Origin: Ilyomonas sp965199845
GTDB lineage: Bacteria > Bacteroidota > Bacteroidia > Chitinophagales > Chitinophagaceae
Assembly (NCBI GenBank): GCA_965199845.1
Contig: CBDATZ010000031.1
Location: 10,095 to 74,094, forward strand
Direction: 5' to 3'
Length of the DNA: 64,000 nucleotides
In this document: piece after piece, positions 53,123 through 62,943 of the stretch
Layout of the letters: every line of letters begins with the position of its first letter
How positions within the stretch are numbered: position 1 is the stretch's first letter
Translations under genes and position numbers: made by a program
The notes under the pieces: generated by a model
The model's database searches: none
What the model saw: the letters and a program-made list of their open reading frames with translations, nothing else
What the model was told of the DNA's origin: nothing

Positions 53123-54553
53123 ATGTTGCACGAAGCCATTTCAGCTTTCGATATGTTTAAAATTGGTGTCGGTCCATCCAGCTCGCACACGTTAGGTCCC
53201 TGGCGTGCAGCTATGATGTTTATCGAAAATATCAGTAAACAAAACAATCTGCAACAATTACAATCGCTGAAAGTATTGTTATATGGCTCGCTGGCAAAAA
53301 CAGGAAAAGGTCATGGAACTGATATTGCCGTTCAGATGGGATTGATGTACGAAGACCCGGTTACGACTGATGTATCTCTTTTGTTTGCCAAAATAAAAAC
53401 CATTGAAACGGATAAAAAATTAATAGCCGGCGGTAATGTGATGGTGCCTTTTTCTCCGGAAACTGATATTGTTTTTTTTATGAATGAAGTGCTGCCCTTT
53501 CACCCGAACGGACTTTCTTTTTTAGCAACGTTTTCTAATGGCGATGCCATCAGCGAAACGTATTATTCCATTGGCGGCGGTTTTGTGGTTAAAGAAGGAG
53601 AAAAGAAGCAAACAAAAGAAATGCGGATTGATTTGCCGTTTCCCATCAATACATCTTCCGATTTATTGTTTTGGTGTATGAAAACCGGTTTGCCGATATA
53701 CGGCGTTGTTTTAGAAAATGAAAGCGCCTGGCGAATCGAAAATGAAACCAGGCAAGGATTGCTGACGATATGGAATGTAATGAAACAATGTATGTATCGC
53801 GGTTGCCATACCAATGGCGAGCTGCCGGGCGGTTTGCATGTGCGCAGGCGTTCGTACGACTTAAATAAAAAATTAACCACGGGGAAAACTTATCATACTA
53901 CAGATGAATGGATGAATAGCATCAAAGAAAGCGCAACAAATTTCTCCGTAGTGCTCGACTGGATTAGTTGCTTTGCTTTGGCAGTAAATGAAGAAAATGC
54001 TTCGTTTGGAAGAGTGGTTACGGCACCTACAAATGGCGCTGCCGGTGTTATTCCGGCTGTATTGATGTATTATGTTTTGTTTTGCAGCGGCGACAGCGAG
54101 GAAAAAATCATCCGCTTTTTATTAACGGCTTCCGAAGTCGGAAGCATATTTAAAAAAGGAGCTACTATTTCGGCAGCGATGGGCGGCTGCCAGGCAGAAA
54201 TTGGTGTCTCGTCGGCAATGGCGGCGGCAGCTTTAACAGAAAGCCTTGGCGGCACGCAACGGCAAGCATTAATGGCGGCAGAAATTGCTATGGAACATCA
54301 TCTCGGTATGACCTGCGATCCGGTTGCCGGTCTGGTACAAGTTCCGTGTATTGAACGGAATACGATGGGCGCTATTAAAGCCATTACGGCATCGCAACTT
54401 GCCTTACAAAGTATGCCCGATTATGCAAAAGTTTCGCTCGATACGGTTGTAAGTACCATGTGGGCAACGGCAAAAGACATGAATGCGAAATACAAAGAAA
54501 CGGCTGAGGGCGGTTTGGCTATTCATCTGCCTTTGGGTATGAAAGAATGTTGA
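53123..54553 (+). CDS. sdaA: L-serine ammonia-lyase (iron-sulfur type)
   Basis: Cytoplasmic enzyme of 476 residues that deaminates L-serine to pyruvate. It is the single-chain form with beta and alpha domains. The N-terminal motif IGVGPSSSHTLGPWRAA lies at about residues 15-31. The [4Fe-4S] cysteines should be those in MGGCQAEIG, MTCDPVAG and VPCIERNT. The segment VVTAPTNGAAGVIPAVLMYY is also conserved. It is followed after 59 bp by an amino-acid permease gene, consistent with uptake and use of serine. Confidence 0.95.
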   Translation: MLHEAISAFDMFKIGVGPSSSHTLGPWRAAMMFIENISKQNNLQQLQSLKVLLYGSLAKTGKGHGTDIAVQMGLMYEDPVTTDVSLLFAKIKTIETDKKLIAGGNVMVPFSPETDIVFFMNEVLPFHPNGLSFLATFSNGDAISETYYSIGGGFVVKEGEKKQTKEMRIDLPFPINTSSDLLFWCMKTGLPIYGVVLENESAWRIENETRQGLLTIWNVMKQCMYRGCHTNGELPGGLHVRRRSYDLNKKLTTGKTYHTTDEWMNSIKESATNFSVVLDWISCFALAVNEENASFGRVVTAPTNGAAGVIPAVLMYYVLFCSGDSEEKIIRFLLTASEVGSIFKKGATISAAMGGCQAEIGVSSAMAAAALTESLGGTQRQALMAAEIAMEHHLGMTCDPVAGLVQVPCIERNTMGAIKAITASQLALQSMPDYAKVSLDTVVSTMWATAKDMNAKYKETAEGGLAIHLPLGMKEC

Positions 54554-54612
54554 TTTGACCATCATCTTTATTTGTGCATTTTCGTAGCTGTATTTATTTA
54601 CAAAACCAACGC

Positions 54613-55944
54613 ATGAGGCAATCCAAAACAGCAAAACGTTTACGTCCATTACAACTCATTGCTGTTATTTTTCTTACTGTTTCCGGCGGACCTTACGGCT
54701 TAGAACCTTTGTTGGTTTATGCTAATGAACATGCTGCGTTGTTGTTATTATTAGTTACTCCGTTATTGTGGGATATTCCTGCTATTCTTACCGTGCTCGA
54801 ACTCAACAGCATGATGCCTGTTGAAGGCGGTTATTATCAATGGGTAAAGCGGGCACTCGGTCTGCGCTGGGCTTTTTATGAAGGCTGGTGGACATGGCTT
54901 TATACGTTTGCCGACTTAGCTATTTATCCTGTGTTATTTGCTGAATATTTATTATTCTTTTTTCCTCAATCCGAGGCTTATAAAATTCCGGTTTGCTTGT
55001 TTGTTATTTGGACAAGCGCTATACTTAATATATTTGGTATTGTGCCGGTTGGCAAAGTCGCTACGATTTTGGGCGTCATCGTTATTGTGCCATTTTTAAT
55101 CATGATTGCTATGGCTGTTACATCGCCACATTTTTCATTCACAATGGAAAAACCATCTCTGCAGGGAATGAGTTTGCCGGCAATCGGCATTTCATTATAT
55201 ACTATCATCTGGAACTTTATTGGCTGGGATAACGCCACTACGTACGCAGGCGAAGTGGAAAAGCCAATCCGCACTTATATCATATCAACTCTTGTCGCTT
55301 TTGTTTTGATTATTACTCTTTATTTTCTTACCGTTTTTACAGTTCAGCAACTACATATCAATCCTGAAACGCTGAGTGAGCAAGGCTTTCCGGCGGCGGG
55401 TAGTTTGCTTGGTGGTTATTGGTTAGGCGCTCTGTTATCGGCTGGCGGTTTGGCAAGCGCGTTGGGTTTGTTCTCGGCTGTTTTGCTGTCGGTATCACGC
55501 GTACCAAAGGTTATGGCGGACGATAAATTGTTGCCTGCTAAACTCGATGTATTGCATTCAAAATATAAAACGCCTTATCTCTCCATTATTATTTGCGCCG
55601 TTGTTGTAAGCCTGATGATTGTTTGGTCTTTGGAAGATTTACTTATTATTGATGTGATGGTTTACGGCGCCGGTTTGTTTGTTGAATATATTGCTTTGAT
55701 TGCTTTACGAATAAAAGAACCCGATGCACATCGCCCGTTCAAAATCCGGCTGAATGTTTTTGGTTTGAGCGTGATGATTATCGTTCCGTTTATTGTGTAT
55801 GGAATCGCGGTAAGCGGAGCGTTGGCAAACGAAGAAAACACAACCACAATAAAACCTGTTTTGTTTGCTGTGGCGGCTTTGTGTTCGGCAGAAGTGATAT
55901 GGCAAATCATACGTTTCAGAAAGAAATTTAACGCACAAACGTGA
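54613..55944 (+). CDS. APC-family amino-acid permease
   Basis: Inner-membrane transporter of 443 residues with about 12 spans. The first helix has LIAVIFLTVSGGPYGLEPLL, and the sixth to eighth helices include SLYTIIWNFIGWDNATTYAGE and LASALGLFSAVLLSVSRVPKVM. It resembles the amino-acid/polyamine/organocation family, with GGPYG where the family has its GxG substrate loop. The frame extends to 54574; the ATG at 54613 gives MRQSKTAKRL. It sits between sdaA and a flippase gene that starts inside its stop codon (GTGA overlap of 4 bp). Confidence 0.9.
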   Translation: MRQSKTAKRLRPLQLIAVIFLTVSGGPYGLEPLLVYANEHAALLLLLVTPLLWDIPAILTVLELNSMMPVEGGYYQWVKRALGLRWAFYEGWWTWLYTFADLAIYPVLFAEYLLFFFPQSEAYKIPVCLFVIWTSAILNIFGIVPVGKVATILGVIVIVPFLIMIAMAVTSPHFSFTMEKPSLQGMSLPAIGISLYTIIWNFIGWDNATTYAGEVEKPIRTYIISTLVAFVLIITLYFLTVFTVQQLHINPETLSEQGFPAAGSLLGGYWLGALLSAGGLASALGLFSAVLLSVSRVPKVMADDKLLPAKLDVLHSKYKTPYLSIIICAVVVSLMIVWSLEDLLIIDVMVYGAGLFVEYIALIALRIKEPDAHRPFKIRLNVFGLSVMIIVPFIVYGIAVSGALANEENTTTIKPVLFAVAALCSAEVIWQIIRFRKKFNAQT

Positions 55945-57245
55945 AGTTCTCAAAACGGCTGGCGCAAAGCCTGGTATGGCGCGGCGTCTATTTTATAACC
56001 TTGTTTTTTGTCAACCTGTTGATGTCAAGATATTTACAGGCGGCTAAAAGCGGACTTGTGTTTTACATCTCCAATACGTTTGCGTTTGTGCAATTGGTAG
56101 CCGGTTTATCATTCGAAAACGGAATCACTTTTTTTGCTTCCGGAAAGTTAATGTCTGCTAACAAATTACTTTGGTTTTGCCTTTTGTGGACCGGAATCAT
56201 TATTCTTCTTCAACTCATCGTTTTTCATTTCTTTTCATTTGGCGGTGATGGTTTTGAGTCAGATGAAATTCCGCAATATGCGTTCTGTTTTATCACCGGT
56301 TTATTGCTCACAACTTATTCGTCAAATATCTTTTATGCAAAAGGAAATTTTTTTGTTCCCAATCTGATTTTATCGGTTTTCAATTCCTTGTATATTCTTT
56401 TTCTTTTGGTTGATAATACAATGTTGCAACCCGATAAAGAATTGATGATTGATATTTATTTCTACATGTTGTTAGCTGGCGGCGTTACCCTTGCGCTCAG
56501 TTGTATTGTGGCGAATAAAAGTTGGCAGGAATTGGATCTTCCCAAATCGTTTGAAATAAAAAAATTTCTCCGGTATTCGCTCTCTGTTTTGTTGTTTAAT
56601 GTATTGTTGTTTTTGGTGTATCGTATTGATTATTACTTTGTCAAATACAGTCCGGTTTGCACTGCAAGCGATTTGGGCAATTATATACAGGCTTCTAAAC
56701 TGGGACAAGTGCTTTTGGTAATTCCGCAAATTATTGGCAGCGCCATTTATCCGCAAGTGTCTTCAGGAAATGATGTGCAGGCAGTAAGACGAATCATTTT
56801 TTTGCTGATGAAAGTATTGGCTGTTCTTTATCTTTTGCTTATCGTTTTTGTCTGGTTGATTGGCGGCTGGTTGTTTCCTTTTTTGTTTGGCGAAACGTTT
56901 CAATATGTACAAATGCCTTTGCTGTTTTTGCTGCCGGGAATGTATGGTTTGTCTGTTATTTCTTTCGTATCAAATTTTTTTTCCGGCCAGGGAAATGTTT
57001 TAATCAGCGTTCGAGCGGCTTCCGTTGCTTTACTCATTGTTGTTACAGGCGATTTTCTTTTGGTTTATAAATATGGGATTGTATCCGCTGCTATTGTTAG
57101 TTCTGTTGGTTATTTAGTGATGTTTAGCCTTTATTTTTTTCTGTTTAAAAAAGAATCTGATTTGCGATTTGCCGATTTTTTTCGATGGAAGAAAACCGAT
57201 TTGTTATTGATACGAAGTCTTTTGACAAGAAAAAATAAAACCTGA
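55941..57245 (+). CDS. Polysaccharide flippase-like membrane protein (Wzx/MATE fold)
   Basis: Inner-membrane protein of 434 residues with about 12 spans, of the oligosaccharide flippase group. It opens FSKRLAQSLVWRGVYFITLFFVNLLMSRYLQAAKSG, trimmed here to LLMSRYLQAAKSG, and has LLFNVLLFLVYRIDYYFVKY and VLLVIPQIIGSAIYPQVSSG in the middle. Such proteins flip lipid-linked glycans across the membrane. The start is GTG at 55941, overlapping the permease stop by 4 bp, so it is translationally coupled to an amino-acid permease, not to glycan genes; the pairing is unexplained. Confidence 0.88.
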   Translation: MKFSKRLAQSLVWRGVYFITLFFVNLLMSRYLQAAKSGLVFYISNTFAFVQLVAGLSFENGITFFASGKLMSANKLLWFCLLWTGIIILLQLIVFHFFSFGGDGFESDEIPQYAFCFITGLLLTTYSSNIFYAKGNFFVPNLILSVFNSLYILFLLVDNTMLQPDKELMIDIYFYMLLAGGVTLALSCIVANKSWQELDLPKSFEIKKFLRYSLSVLLFNVLLFLVYRIDYYFVKYSPVCTASDLGNYIQASKLGQVLLVIPQIIGSAIYPQVSSGNDVQAVRRIIFLLMKVLAVLYLLLIVFVWLIGGWLFPFLFGETFQYVQMPLLFLLPGMYGLSVISFVSNFFSGQGNVLISVRAASVALLIVVTGDFLLVYKYGIVSAAIVSSVGYLVMFSLYFFLFKKESDLRFADFFRWKKTDLLLIRSLLTRKNKT

Positions 57246-57371
57246 TATTACGATTTCTTTGCCGATACTTTTTTAAATTCCTGGCACTAGTGTTTATCAT
57301 TTATTATGATTTTATGGTAATGCAAACTGTTTGGTTTCTTACAACGATTTTGATTTGATGTTAGTCAGAAA

Positions 57372-57641
57372 ATGTTCAATCGGCTGCAATGGGCTGCGGG
57401 ATGGAAGTGGAAAGCCCGTAAAGCGCCAACGGAGAAAGAGAGAAGAATACAAGAAACAAGAATCAAGATGAACAGCCGGCGCTGCGGAGTTATTTCGGTT
57501 ATAATGATTTTTTATGGTCTCAATGAGTGCTTCGCAGTTGTAACAAACAGCCCGAATGAAAGTTATATTGAAATACAGGAAGATGACAGCCCCAAAATCA
57601 AATCATTTATCAATCAATTCTTAAAATACGAAGACGGGTAA
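57372..57641 (+). CDS. Doubtful small ORF, unknown product
   Basis: ATG at 57372 opens a frame of 89 codons; an internal ATG at 57469 gives 57 codons. The first third runs through a structured, repetitive segment and is unlikely to be coding. The remainder has a hydrophobic stretch (GVISVIMIFYGLNECFAVV) followed by an acidic tail. I recognise no family. It could be a small secreted or membrane protein, or chance. Confidence 0.25.
   Translation: MFNRLQWAAGWKWKARKAPTEKERRIQETRIKMNSRRCGVISVIMIFYGLNECFAVVTNSPNESYIEIQEDDSPKIKSFINQFLKYEDG
57448..57468 (+). repeat. Mini-array of three heptads NNCAAGA
   Basis: TACAAGA, AACAAGA and ATCAAGA in exact 7-bp register, preceded by degenerate AGAAGAA. The unit is the same as at 50942-51190, 6.3 kb away, and the array again lies in an intergenic region. 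Confidence 0.75.
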
Positions 57642-57696
57642 ACACTTTCGCCAGTTTCCATTATGTTTGCCCGTCTTAAAAAAACTGCAACGTATC

Positions 57697-60600
57697 ATGA
57701 ATTTTAAACGGGTCAATAATATTACCGGCTGGGTTGTGTGCCTTGTAGCCTGTACAGTGTATATTTTAACGGCTGAAGCCGGCGGTAGTCTTTGGGATTG
57801 CGGCGAATTTGTGAGCAGTTGTTTTAAGGTTCAGATTCCGCATCCGCCGGGCGCTCCTTTGTTTGTATTGATTGGCCGCTTCTTTATTGTGCTCTTTGGA
57901 GATAACCCGATGACGGCTGCAAAAGCGGTCAATGTTATGAGTGCTTTGGCAAGTGGTTTTACCATATTATTCCTGTTCTGGAGCATTACGCACTTTGCGC
58001 GTCGCGTTGTTCAGAAAGGAACCGAACTCTCATTTACAACAGGCGAAATGATAAGCATTATGGGCGCCGGTATTGTGGGCGCGCTGGCTTATGCATTCAG
58101 CGATTCGTTTTGGTATAGCGCAGTAGAAGGTGAAGTCTATGCGTTGTCGTCTTTATTTACGGCGCTTGTTTTCTGGGCAATTTTGAAATGGGAACATGAA
58201 GCCGACAGACCCGGCGCTGACAGATGGATTGTGTTTATCTTCTTTATGATGGGTTTGTCTATCGGTGTTCACTTGCTGGGATTGCTTACGATTCCGGCAA
58301 TTGTAATGGTGTATTATTTCCGCAGACGACCTTCGTTTAATTATGTGCTGGTTCGTAAATATTTTATTTATGTTGTTATCATCGGCGGCGTTTTAGGTTG
58401 CATTGCGGCTTACCTGGCGGGCAGAGGCGAAGCTAATTTACTAAGCGATTATCTTCCAAACCTTCAGCAACGTTATGGCGATGATGTTACGATAAACGAT
58501 TCTACGGTTTCCGGCTTATTGATTTTAGGCGCCATCGTTGCCATTGGTTTATTATACCTGATAGAAAAAGTAAAACCTGCCAAAAAAGAATTGTATGGCG
58601 GCGCTTATATTTTCTTTGTTATTGGTTGTGTAATCACCGGTATTGTTCAGGTTGCCGTAATTCAGCTTTCTATAAAAGCGGCTGGCTACTTCGATATTTT
58701 CTTTGTTAACAGCGTGGGTCTTCCTTTCTTTTCCGGCTTTACCATTTTCTTTGTTCTCGTTGCCGTAGGCATCTGGTTTGGCTTGCGTTACGCAGCCAAA
58801 AAAGGTTTGGGTTATCTGCGTTTGAGTTTGTGGTGTTTAACTTTTATGCTGATTGGTTACAGCACGTACATCACAACCATGATTCGTAGTAATGCAGATC
58901 CCGCCGTTGATATGTTTAATGTGGATAATCCAATGAGCTTAGTTGGTTATTTGGGCCGCGATCAATACGGAGATTTCCCGATTTTATACGGACAGAAATT
59001 TACAGCTGATATTGTTCAGTACATGGAAACCTCTACCAAATACCAGAAAAGTCGTGTGGAAGGAAAAGATAAATATGTAGCCACTGGCAAAGACGGCCAT
59101 TATGTGTATTTGCCAAAAGATAAAATGGTGTTCCCGCGCATGTGGGATGCGAGCAACGATCAGAACCATGCTGATTATTATGCTTTATTTGCGAACATCG
59201 GCAAAATGAAAGACGGCACGTATGAACGCGCACCTGATTTTGGCGACAACGTAAAATTCTTTGTCGGTTACCAGAATTACTTTATGTACCTGCGCTATTT
59301 CCTCTGGAATTTTGCAGGTAAACAAGACGACCTGGAAGGTTTGTTTATCGGTAATAAACGCGATGGTAACTGGATAACCGGTATCAGCCCGATTGACAAT
59401 GTAATTTACGGTGACCAAAGCAAAATGCCGGATAGTTTAAAGAACAATAAAGCACACAATACATTATTTGCTTGCCCCTCATTCTCGGGTTAATTGGTAT
59501 GTTTTATCATTTTAAAAAGCGTGGCGATGATGCGTTGGTAACATTCCTCTTATTCTTTTTTACTGGCTTTGCCGTTGTTATTTACTTAAACCAGCCCGGC
59601 TTCCAGCCACGCGAGCGAGACTATGCTTATGTAGGTTCTTTTTATGCATTCGCTATTTGGATTGGGCTTGGCGTATTACAGGTAAGAGATTGGTTTGGCA
59701 AGAAAACAAACCAAAATGTGGCGGCTATTGCGGCATCGGTTATTTGCCTTTTGGCGGTTCCGGTTTTGATGGCGCAGCAGGAGTGGAACGATCATGACAG
59801 AAGCCGCAAACAAATTGCACGTGATGTGGCAAAAGATTATCTTGAAAGTTGTGCGCCAAATGCGATTTTATTTACGTTTGGCGATAACGATACATATCCG
59901 CTTTGGTATGCGCAGGAAGTAGAAGGCATTCGTCCTGATATTCGCGTAATCAATACAAGCTTGCTGGGAATTGATTGGTACATCAACCAGTTTCGTTATA
60001 AAGTAAACCAAAGTAACCCGATTGATGTTATCTGGTCGCCTGCGCAGATTGAAGGCAGAACCCGCGACATTGCGGTTTATAAAGCGCAGCCGGGATATGC
60101 AGACAACCAGTTTTATAATTTGTACGACATGATGAAGAATTATGTTGGTAATAATGCAAATGTTGATGACCGCGGTTATTATATTTATCCGTCAAGAAAA
60201 GTATCGGTTCCGGTAAATGCGGCTGAAGTAAAAAGCAATGGCACCGTAAATGCAACGGACAGCGTTGTGAATTCGGTAAATTTTGAAATACCAAAAAGTG
60301 CTTTGTATAAAGGTGATTTAGCGATGCTGAACATTATTGCCGCCAACAAATGGCAACGCCCGATTTATTTTACCATGAATTATGGTGAGCTTGGGTTTGG
60401 CAATTATCTGCGGAGAGATGGTTTAAGCTATCGCCTTGTACCGGTTGAAAATTCATCTGTCAATACAGATTGGATGTTAGATAAAGTGATGAACAAATTC
60501 GGTTTTGGTAATGCCAATATTTTCGGTGTGTATTACGATGAAGAAAATCGTCGTCACCTGAATATTATTCGTCGCGCCGATGCAGAATTGGCGCTTGATT

Positions 60601-61007
60601 TAGCAGCTAAAAACCGCAAGGAAGATGCGCGTAAAGTGTTAGATAAAACAGACAATATGATGTTGCAAACCAACTTCCCGTATGGAATGGTGGCACGAAA
60701 CAATGAGCATAACCGGATTTCATTGATGTTCCTCGAAGCTTGTTATCGCGCAGAAGATAAAACGCTTGCCGCAAAAGTTGCCAAAAGTGTAAAAACCGAT
60801 TTGCAGCAACAGGTGAAATATTATAATAGTTTAACCGGCGTTGATGCAGAAAATATGGCTTACGATTTACAGCAGGCGCAGAATTTATTGCAGACAATGG
60901 ACCAGATGGAAAAAGCGTATAATGGCAAACAGCCAGCCGTTCCTGAAAATGGTAAGATTGGCCGCGATTCCGGTTTGTTAAACGATCCGGGCGATGCCGG
61001 GGAATAA
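57697..61007 (+). pseudogene. DUF2723 family membrane glycosyltransferase-like protein, frameshifted
   Basis: Two overlapping frames (57697-59493 and 59472-61007) together give one family-length protein of about 1103 residues. The first frame has the PMT-like first loop SLWDCGEFVSSCFKVQIPHPPGAP and many membrane spans, then reads ...NKAHNTLFACPSFSG and stops at 59493. One T added to the TT at 59472-59473 restores FALPLILGLIGMFYHF and joins the second frame, which has further spans (PRERDYAYVGSFYAFAIW) and a soluble tail (about 750-1103). The family resembles protein O-mannosyltransferases and glycosyltransferase C-fold enzymes; function in Bacteroidota is unproven. I start at the ATG 57697, not the upstream TTG. 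The break may be real or a consensus error. Confidence 0.85.
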
Positions 61008-61034
61008 TTCATTTTAATTTGAAAGTTATAAAAG

Positions 61035-61058
61035 TCCCGCATTAGAGCGGGATTTTTT
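61035..61058 (+). terminator. Terminator of the DUF2723 gene
   Basis: TCCCGC (61035-61040) pairs with GCGGGA (61047-61052), loop of 6, followed by six T. It lies 27 bp after the stop codon. Confidence 0.85.
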
Positions 61059-61117
61059 ATGAGAAATCCGTAGCTGATTTTTTCGAAGATTATACAAATA
61101 CACTTCTCTTTAAAAGT

Positions 61118-61125
61118 TACTTTTG
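61118..61125 (+). promoter_or_regulatory. Candidate -7 box of the aminotransferase gene
   Basis: TACTTTTG, an exact TAnnTTTG match, 7 bp before the ATG at 61133; near-leaderless if used. Confidence 0.4.
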
Positions 61126-61132
61126 TTCATCT

Positions 61133-62392
61133 ATGAATAAACTTAGCACACTGGCCGAAAGTATGGTCGGTTCGGAAATTGTAAGACTTGGCAACCAGAT
61201 TAATGAGCGCATTCGTAATGGCGAAACCATTTACAATTATACAATCGGCGATTTTGATCCGTCTATTTTTCCAATACCCAAAGAGTTAGAGTCTTCGATC
61301 GTCGAAGCTTACTATGAACATTATACCAGTTATCCGCCGGCTGAAGGATTGCTTTCTTTACGCAAAGCGGTTTCTCAATTTATAGAAGAAAGAGAAGGTT
61401 TGCATTATGAAACGGATGAAATTCAAATTTCCTGCGGTGGACGACCTTTGATATATACATTGTTTCAAACGCTGGTTGATACAAATGATAAAGTGATTTA
61501 CGCAGTTCCTTCATGGAATAATAATCATTATACAAATCTCAATCACGGCAAACATGTATTGATACAAACCACGCCGGAAAATAATTTTATGCCAACGGCA
61601 GATGACATTGCTCCGCATATCAGCGGCGCTACTTTGCTTTGTCTTTGCACACCGCAAAACCCAACAGGCACAACGTTAAGCAAAGATGATTTGAACAAAA
61701 TTTGTTTGTTGGTTATTGAAGAAAATAAAAAACGGAGCGCCGATGAAAAGAAGCTGTATGTTATGTTCGACCAAATGTATTGGACATTAACTTATGGCGA
61801 AACAGAACATTATAACCCGGTTTCTTTACAACCGGCTATGAAGGAATTTACCATTTTTATTGATGGCATTTCAAAAGCATTTGCAGCAACCGGCGTTCGT
61901 GTCGGCTGGTCTTTAGGACCGAAAGATGTTATCTCAAAAATGAAAGCTTTTCTAAGTCATATTGGCGGCTGGGCGCCGATGGCAGAGCAACATGCCACAG
62001 CGCAGTTTCTAATCAATGCAAAAGCAGTTGATGAACATTTGGTTGATTTTAAAAAAGCTATCGAGATGCGCCTAAATAAAATATACGATTGTTTTATTGA
62101 CCTGAAAGACAAAGGTTATTTGGTGGATGCGGTTTCTCCACAGGCTGCAATTTATTTAACCATCAAACTTGATTTGAAAGGTAAAAGAACAAGTGGCGGA
62201 AATGTATTGGCAACGCAGGCAGATGTTACAGATTATATTTTAAGTGAAGCCAAACTTGCGGTGGTTCCGTTTTATGCGTTTGGTGCCGAAAAAGATTCGC
62301 CCTGGTATCGTTTGAGTGTTGGCAACTGTAAACTGGAAGAAGTGCCTGATATGTATGGCAAGTTAAAGCAGGCATTGCAGAAACTGCAATAA
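61133..62392 (+). CDS. PLP-dependent aminotransferase, class I/II
   Basis: Cytoplasmic fold-type I aminotransferase of 419 residues. The PLP lysine is in IFIDGISKAFAATGVRVGW, and the substrate-binding arginine is likely in WYRLSVGNCKLEE. Other marks are PSIFPIPKELES, YPPAEGLLSLRKAV and CLCTPQNPTGTTLSKDD. It is of the aspartate/aromatic aminotransferase class; substrate specificity cannot be settled. It has its own promoter-like box and terminator, so it is a single-gene unit. Confidence 0.92.
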   Translation: MNKLSTLAESMVGSEIVRLGNQINERIRNGETIYNYTIGDFDPSIFPIPKELESSIVEAYYEHYTSYPPAEGLLSLRKAVSQFIEEREGLHYETDEIQISCGGRPLIYTLFQTLVDTNDKVIYAVPSWNNNHYTNLNHGKHVLIQTTPENNFMPTADDIAPHISGATLLCLCTPQNPTGTTLSKDDLNKICLLVIEENKKRSADEKKLYVMFDQMYWTLTYGETEHYNPVSLQPAMKEFTIFIDGISKAFAATGVRVGWSLGPKDVISKMKAFLSHIGGWAPMAEQHATAQFLINAKAVDEHLVDFKKAIEMRLNKIYDCFIDLKDKGYLVDAVSPQAAIYLTIKLDLKGKRTSGGNVLATQADVTDYILSEAKLAVVPFYAFGAEKDSPWYRLSVGNCKLEEVPDMYGKLKQALQKLQ

Positions 62393-62393
62393 A

Positions 62394-62421
62394 AAAACTC
62401 CTTATTGCAGCAAGGAGTTTT
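62394..62421 (+). terminator. Terminator of the aminotransferase gene
   Basis: AAAACTCCTT (62394-62403) pairs with AAGGAGTTTT (62412-62421), loop of 8, with T-rich sequence after. It begins 2 bp after the stop codon. Confidence 0.85.
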
Positions 62422-62456
62422 AATTTGTTTCAGAAAACAGTAATACGATTGCCCAA

Positions 62457-62657
62457 TTAATTTTTATTATTGATAAATACAAAAGGAGGTAACGTAGCAC
62501 AACTGATAACTTGCTGAATGAGATGCTGCTTATGAATAATTTTACACCTGTTTACATCTAAAATTTCATTGGCAGCGCAGAACACATTTAGCTGTTCTAC
62601 GTGGTAAAGCAAATCGTTAAGAAACCGAACCTCTTGTTCAAGCTCTTCCTTGTTCAT
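62457..62657 (-). CDS. Small hypothetical protein, 66 aa
   Basis: I choose the ATG at 62655-62657 (MNKEELEQEVRFLNDLLYHVEQLNVFCA); the frame is open to 62705, which adds 16 residues of poor quality. The product has an N-terminal amphipathic or coiled-coil-like helix, two cysteines and a hydrophobic C-terminal end (ISCATLPPFVFINNKN). I recognise no family. It lies downstream of a 47-residue lipoprotein gene on the same strand (89 bp between them) and could be co-transcribed. Confidence 0.45.
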   Translation of the reverse strand: MNKEELEQEVRFLNDLLYHVEQLNVFCAANEILDVNRCKIIHKQHLIQQVISCATLPPFVFINNKN

Positions 62658-62746
62658 CGTTCTTTTCCCTGTAAGTACCAATAAGTCGTGATATGGAGTC
62701 CTCATAACTTATGATGTATTTACGATTACAAATATACTTATTAAGA

Positions 62747-62890
62747 TTATCCAACTATACCTCGATGCGTAGAACAACCGCAAAATTTCGTTTTTTTACC
62801 GTTAAATGAGTAGCTGCGCGAGCTGCAGGAGCTAACCAATATACTTGTAACAAGTAAAACAGCAACGCAACGGAAAAATGTCTGTTTCAT
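62747..62890 (-). CDS. Very small lipoprotein, 47 aa
   Basis: ATG at 62888-62890, stop TAA at 62747-62749. The product has a positively charged start (MKQTFFR), a hydrophobic core (VAVLLVTSILV) and a lipobox (LVSSC, lipidated Cys at residue 22). The mature peptide has about 26 residues: CSSRSYSFNGKKT then KFCGCSTHRGIVG. The signal peptide and lipobox are convincing for such a short frame. The FCGCSTH segment suggests a metal or redox site. I do not know the family. Confidence 0.55.
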   Translation of the reverse strand: MKQTFFRCVAVLLVTSILVSSCSSRSYSFNGKKTKFCGCSTHRGIVG

Positions 62891-62943
62891 AAAAAATATA
62901 AATATAAAAGTAATAATTTGAAAAGCTGTAATTCCAGAATAAT

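Larger units (their letters stand above)
57246..57696. other. 451-bp region before the DUF2723 gene
   Basis: Contains a GGGCT...AGCCC hairpin (57391-57417), a short heptad mini-array (57448-57468) and a doubtful small frame (57372-57641, product 89 aa; or from the ATG at 57469, 57 aa). The C-terminal part of that frame (NESYIEIQEDDSPKIKSF) looks more protein-like than the start, which overlaps the repeat. I do not call it a gene with confidence. No clear terminator of the flippase unit is seen. Confidence 0.4.
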
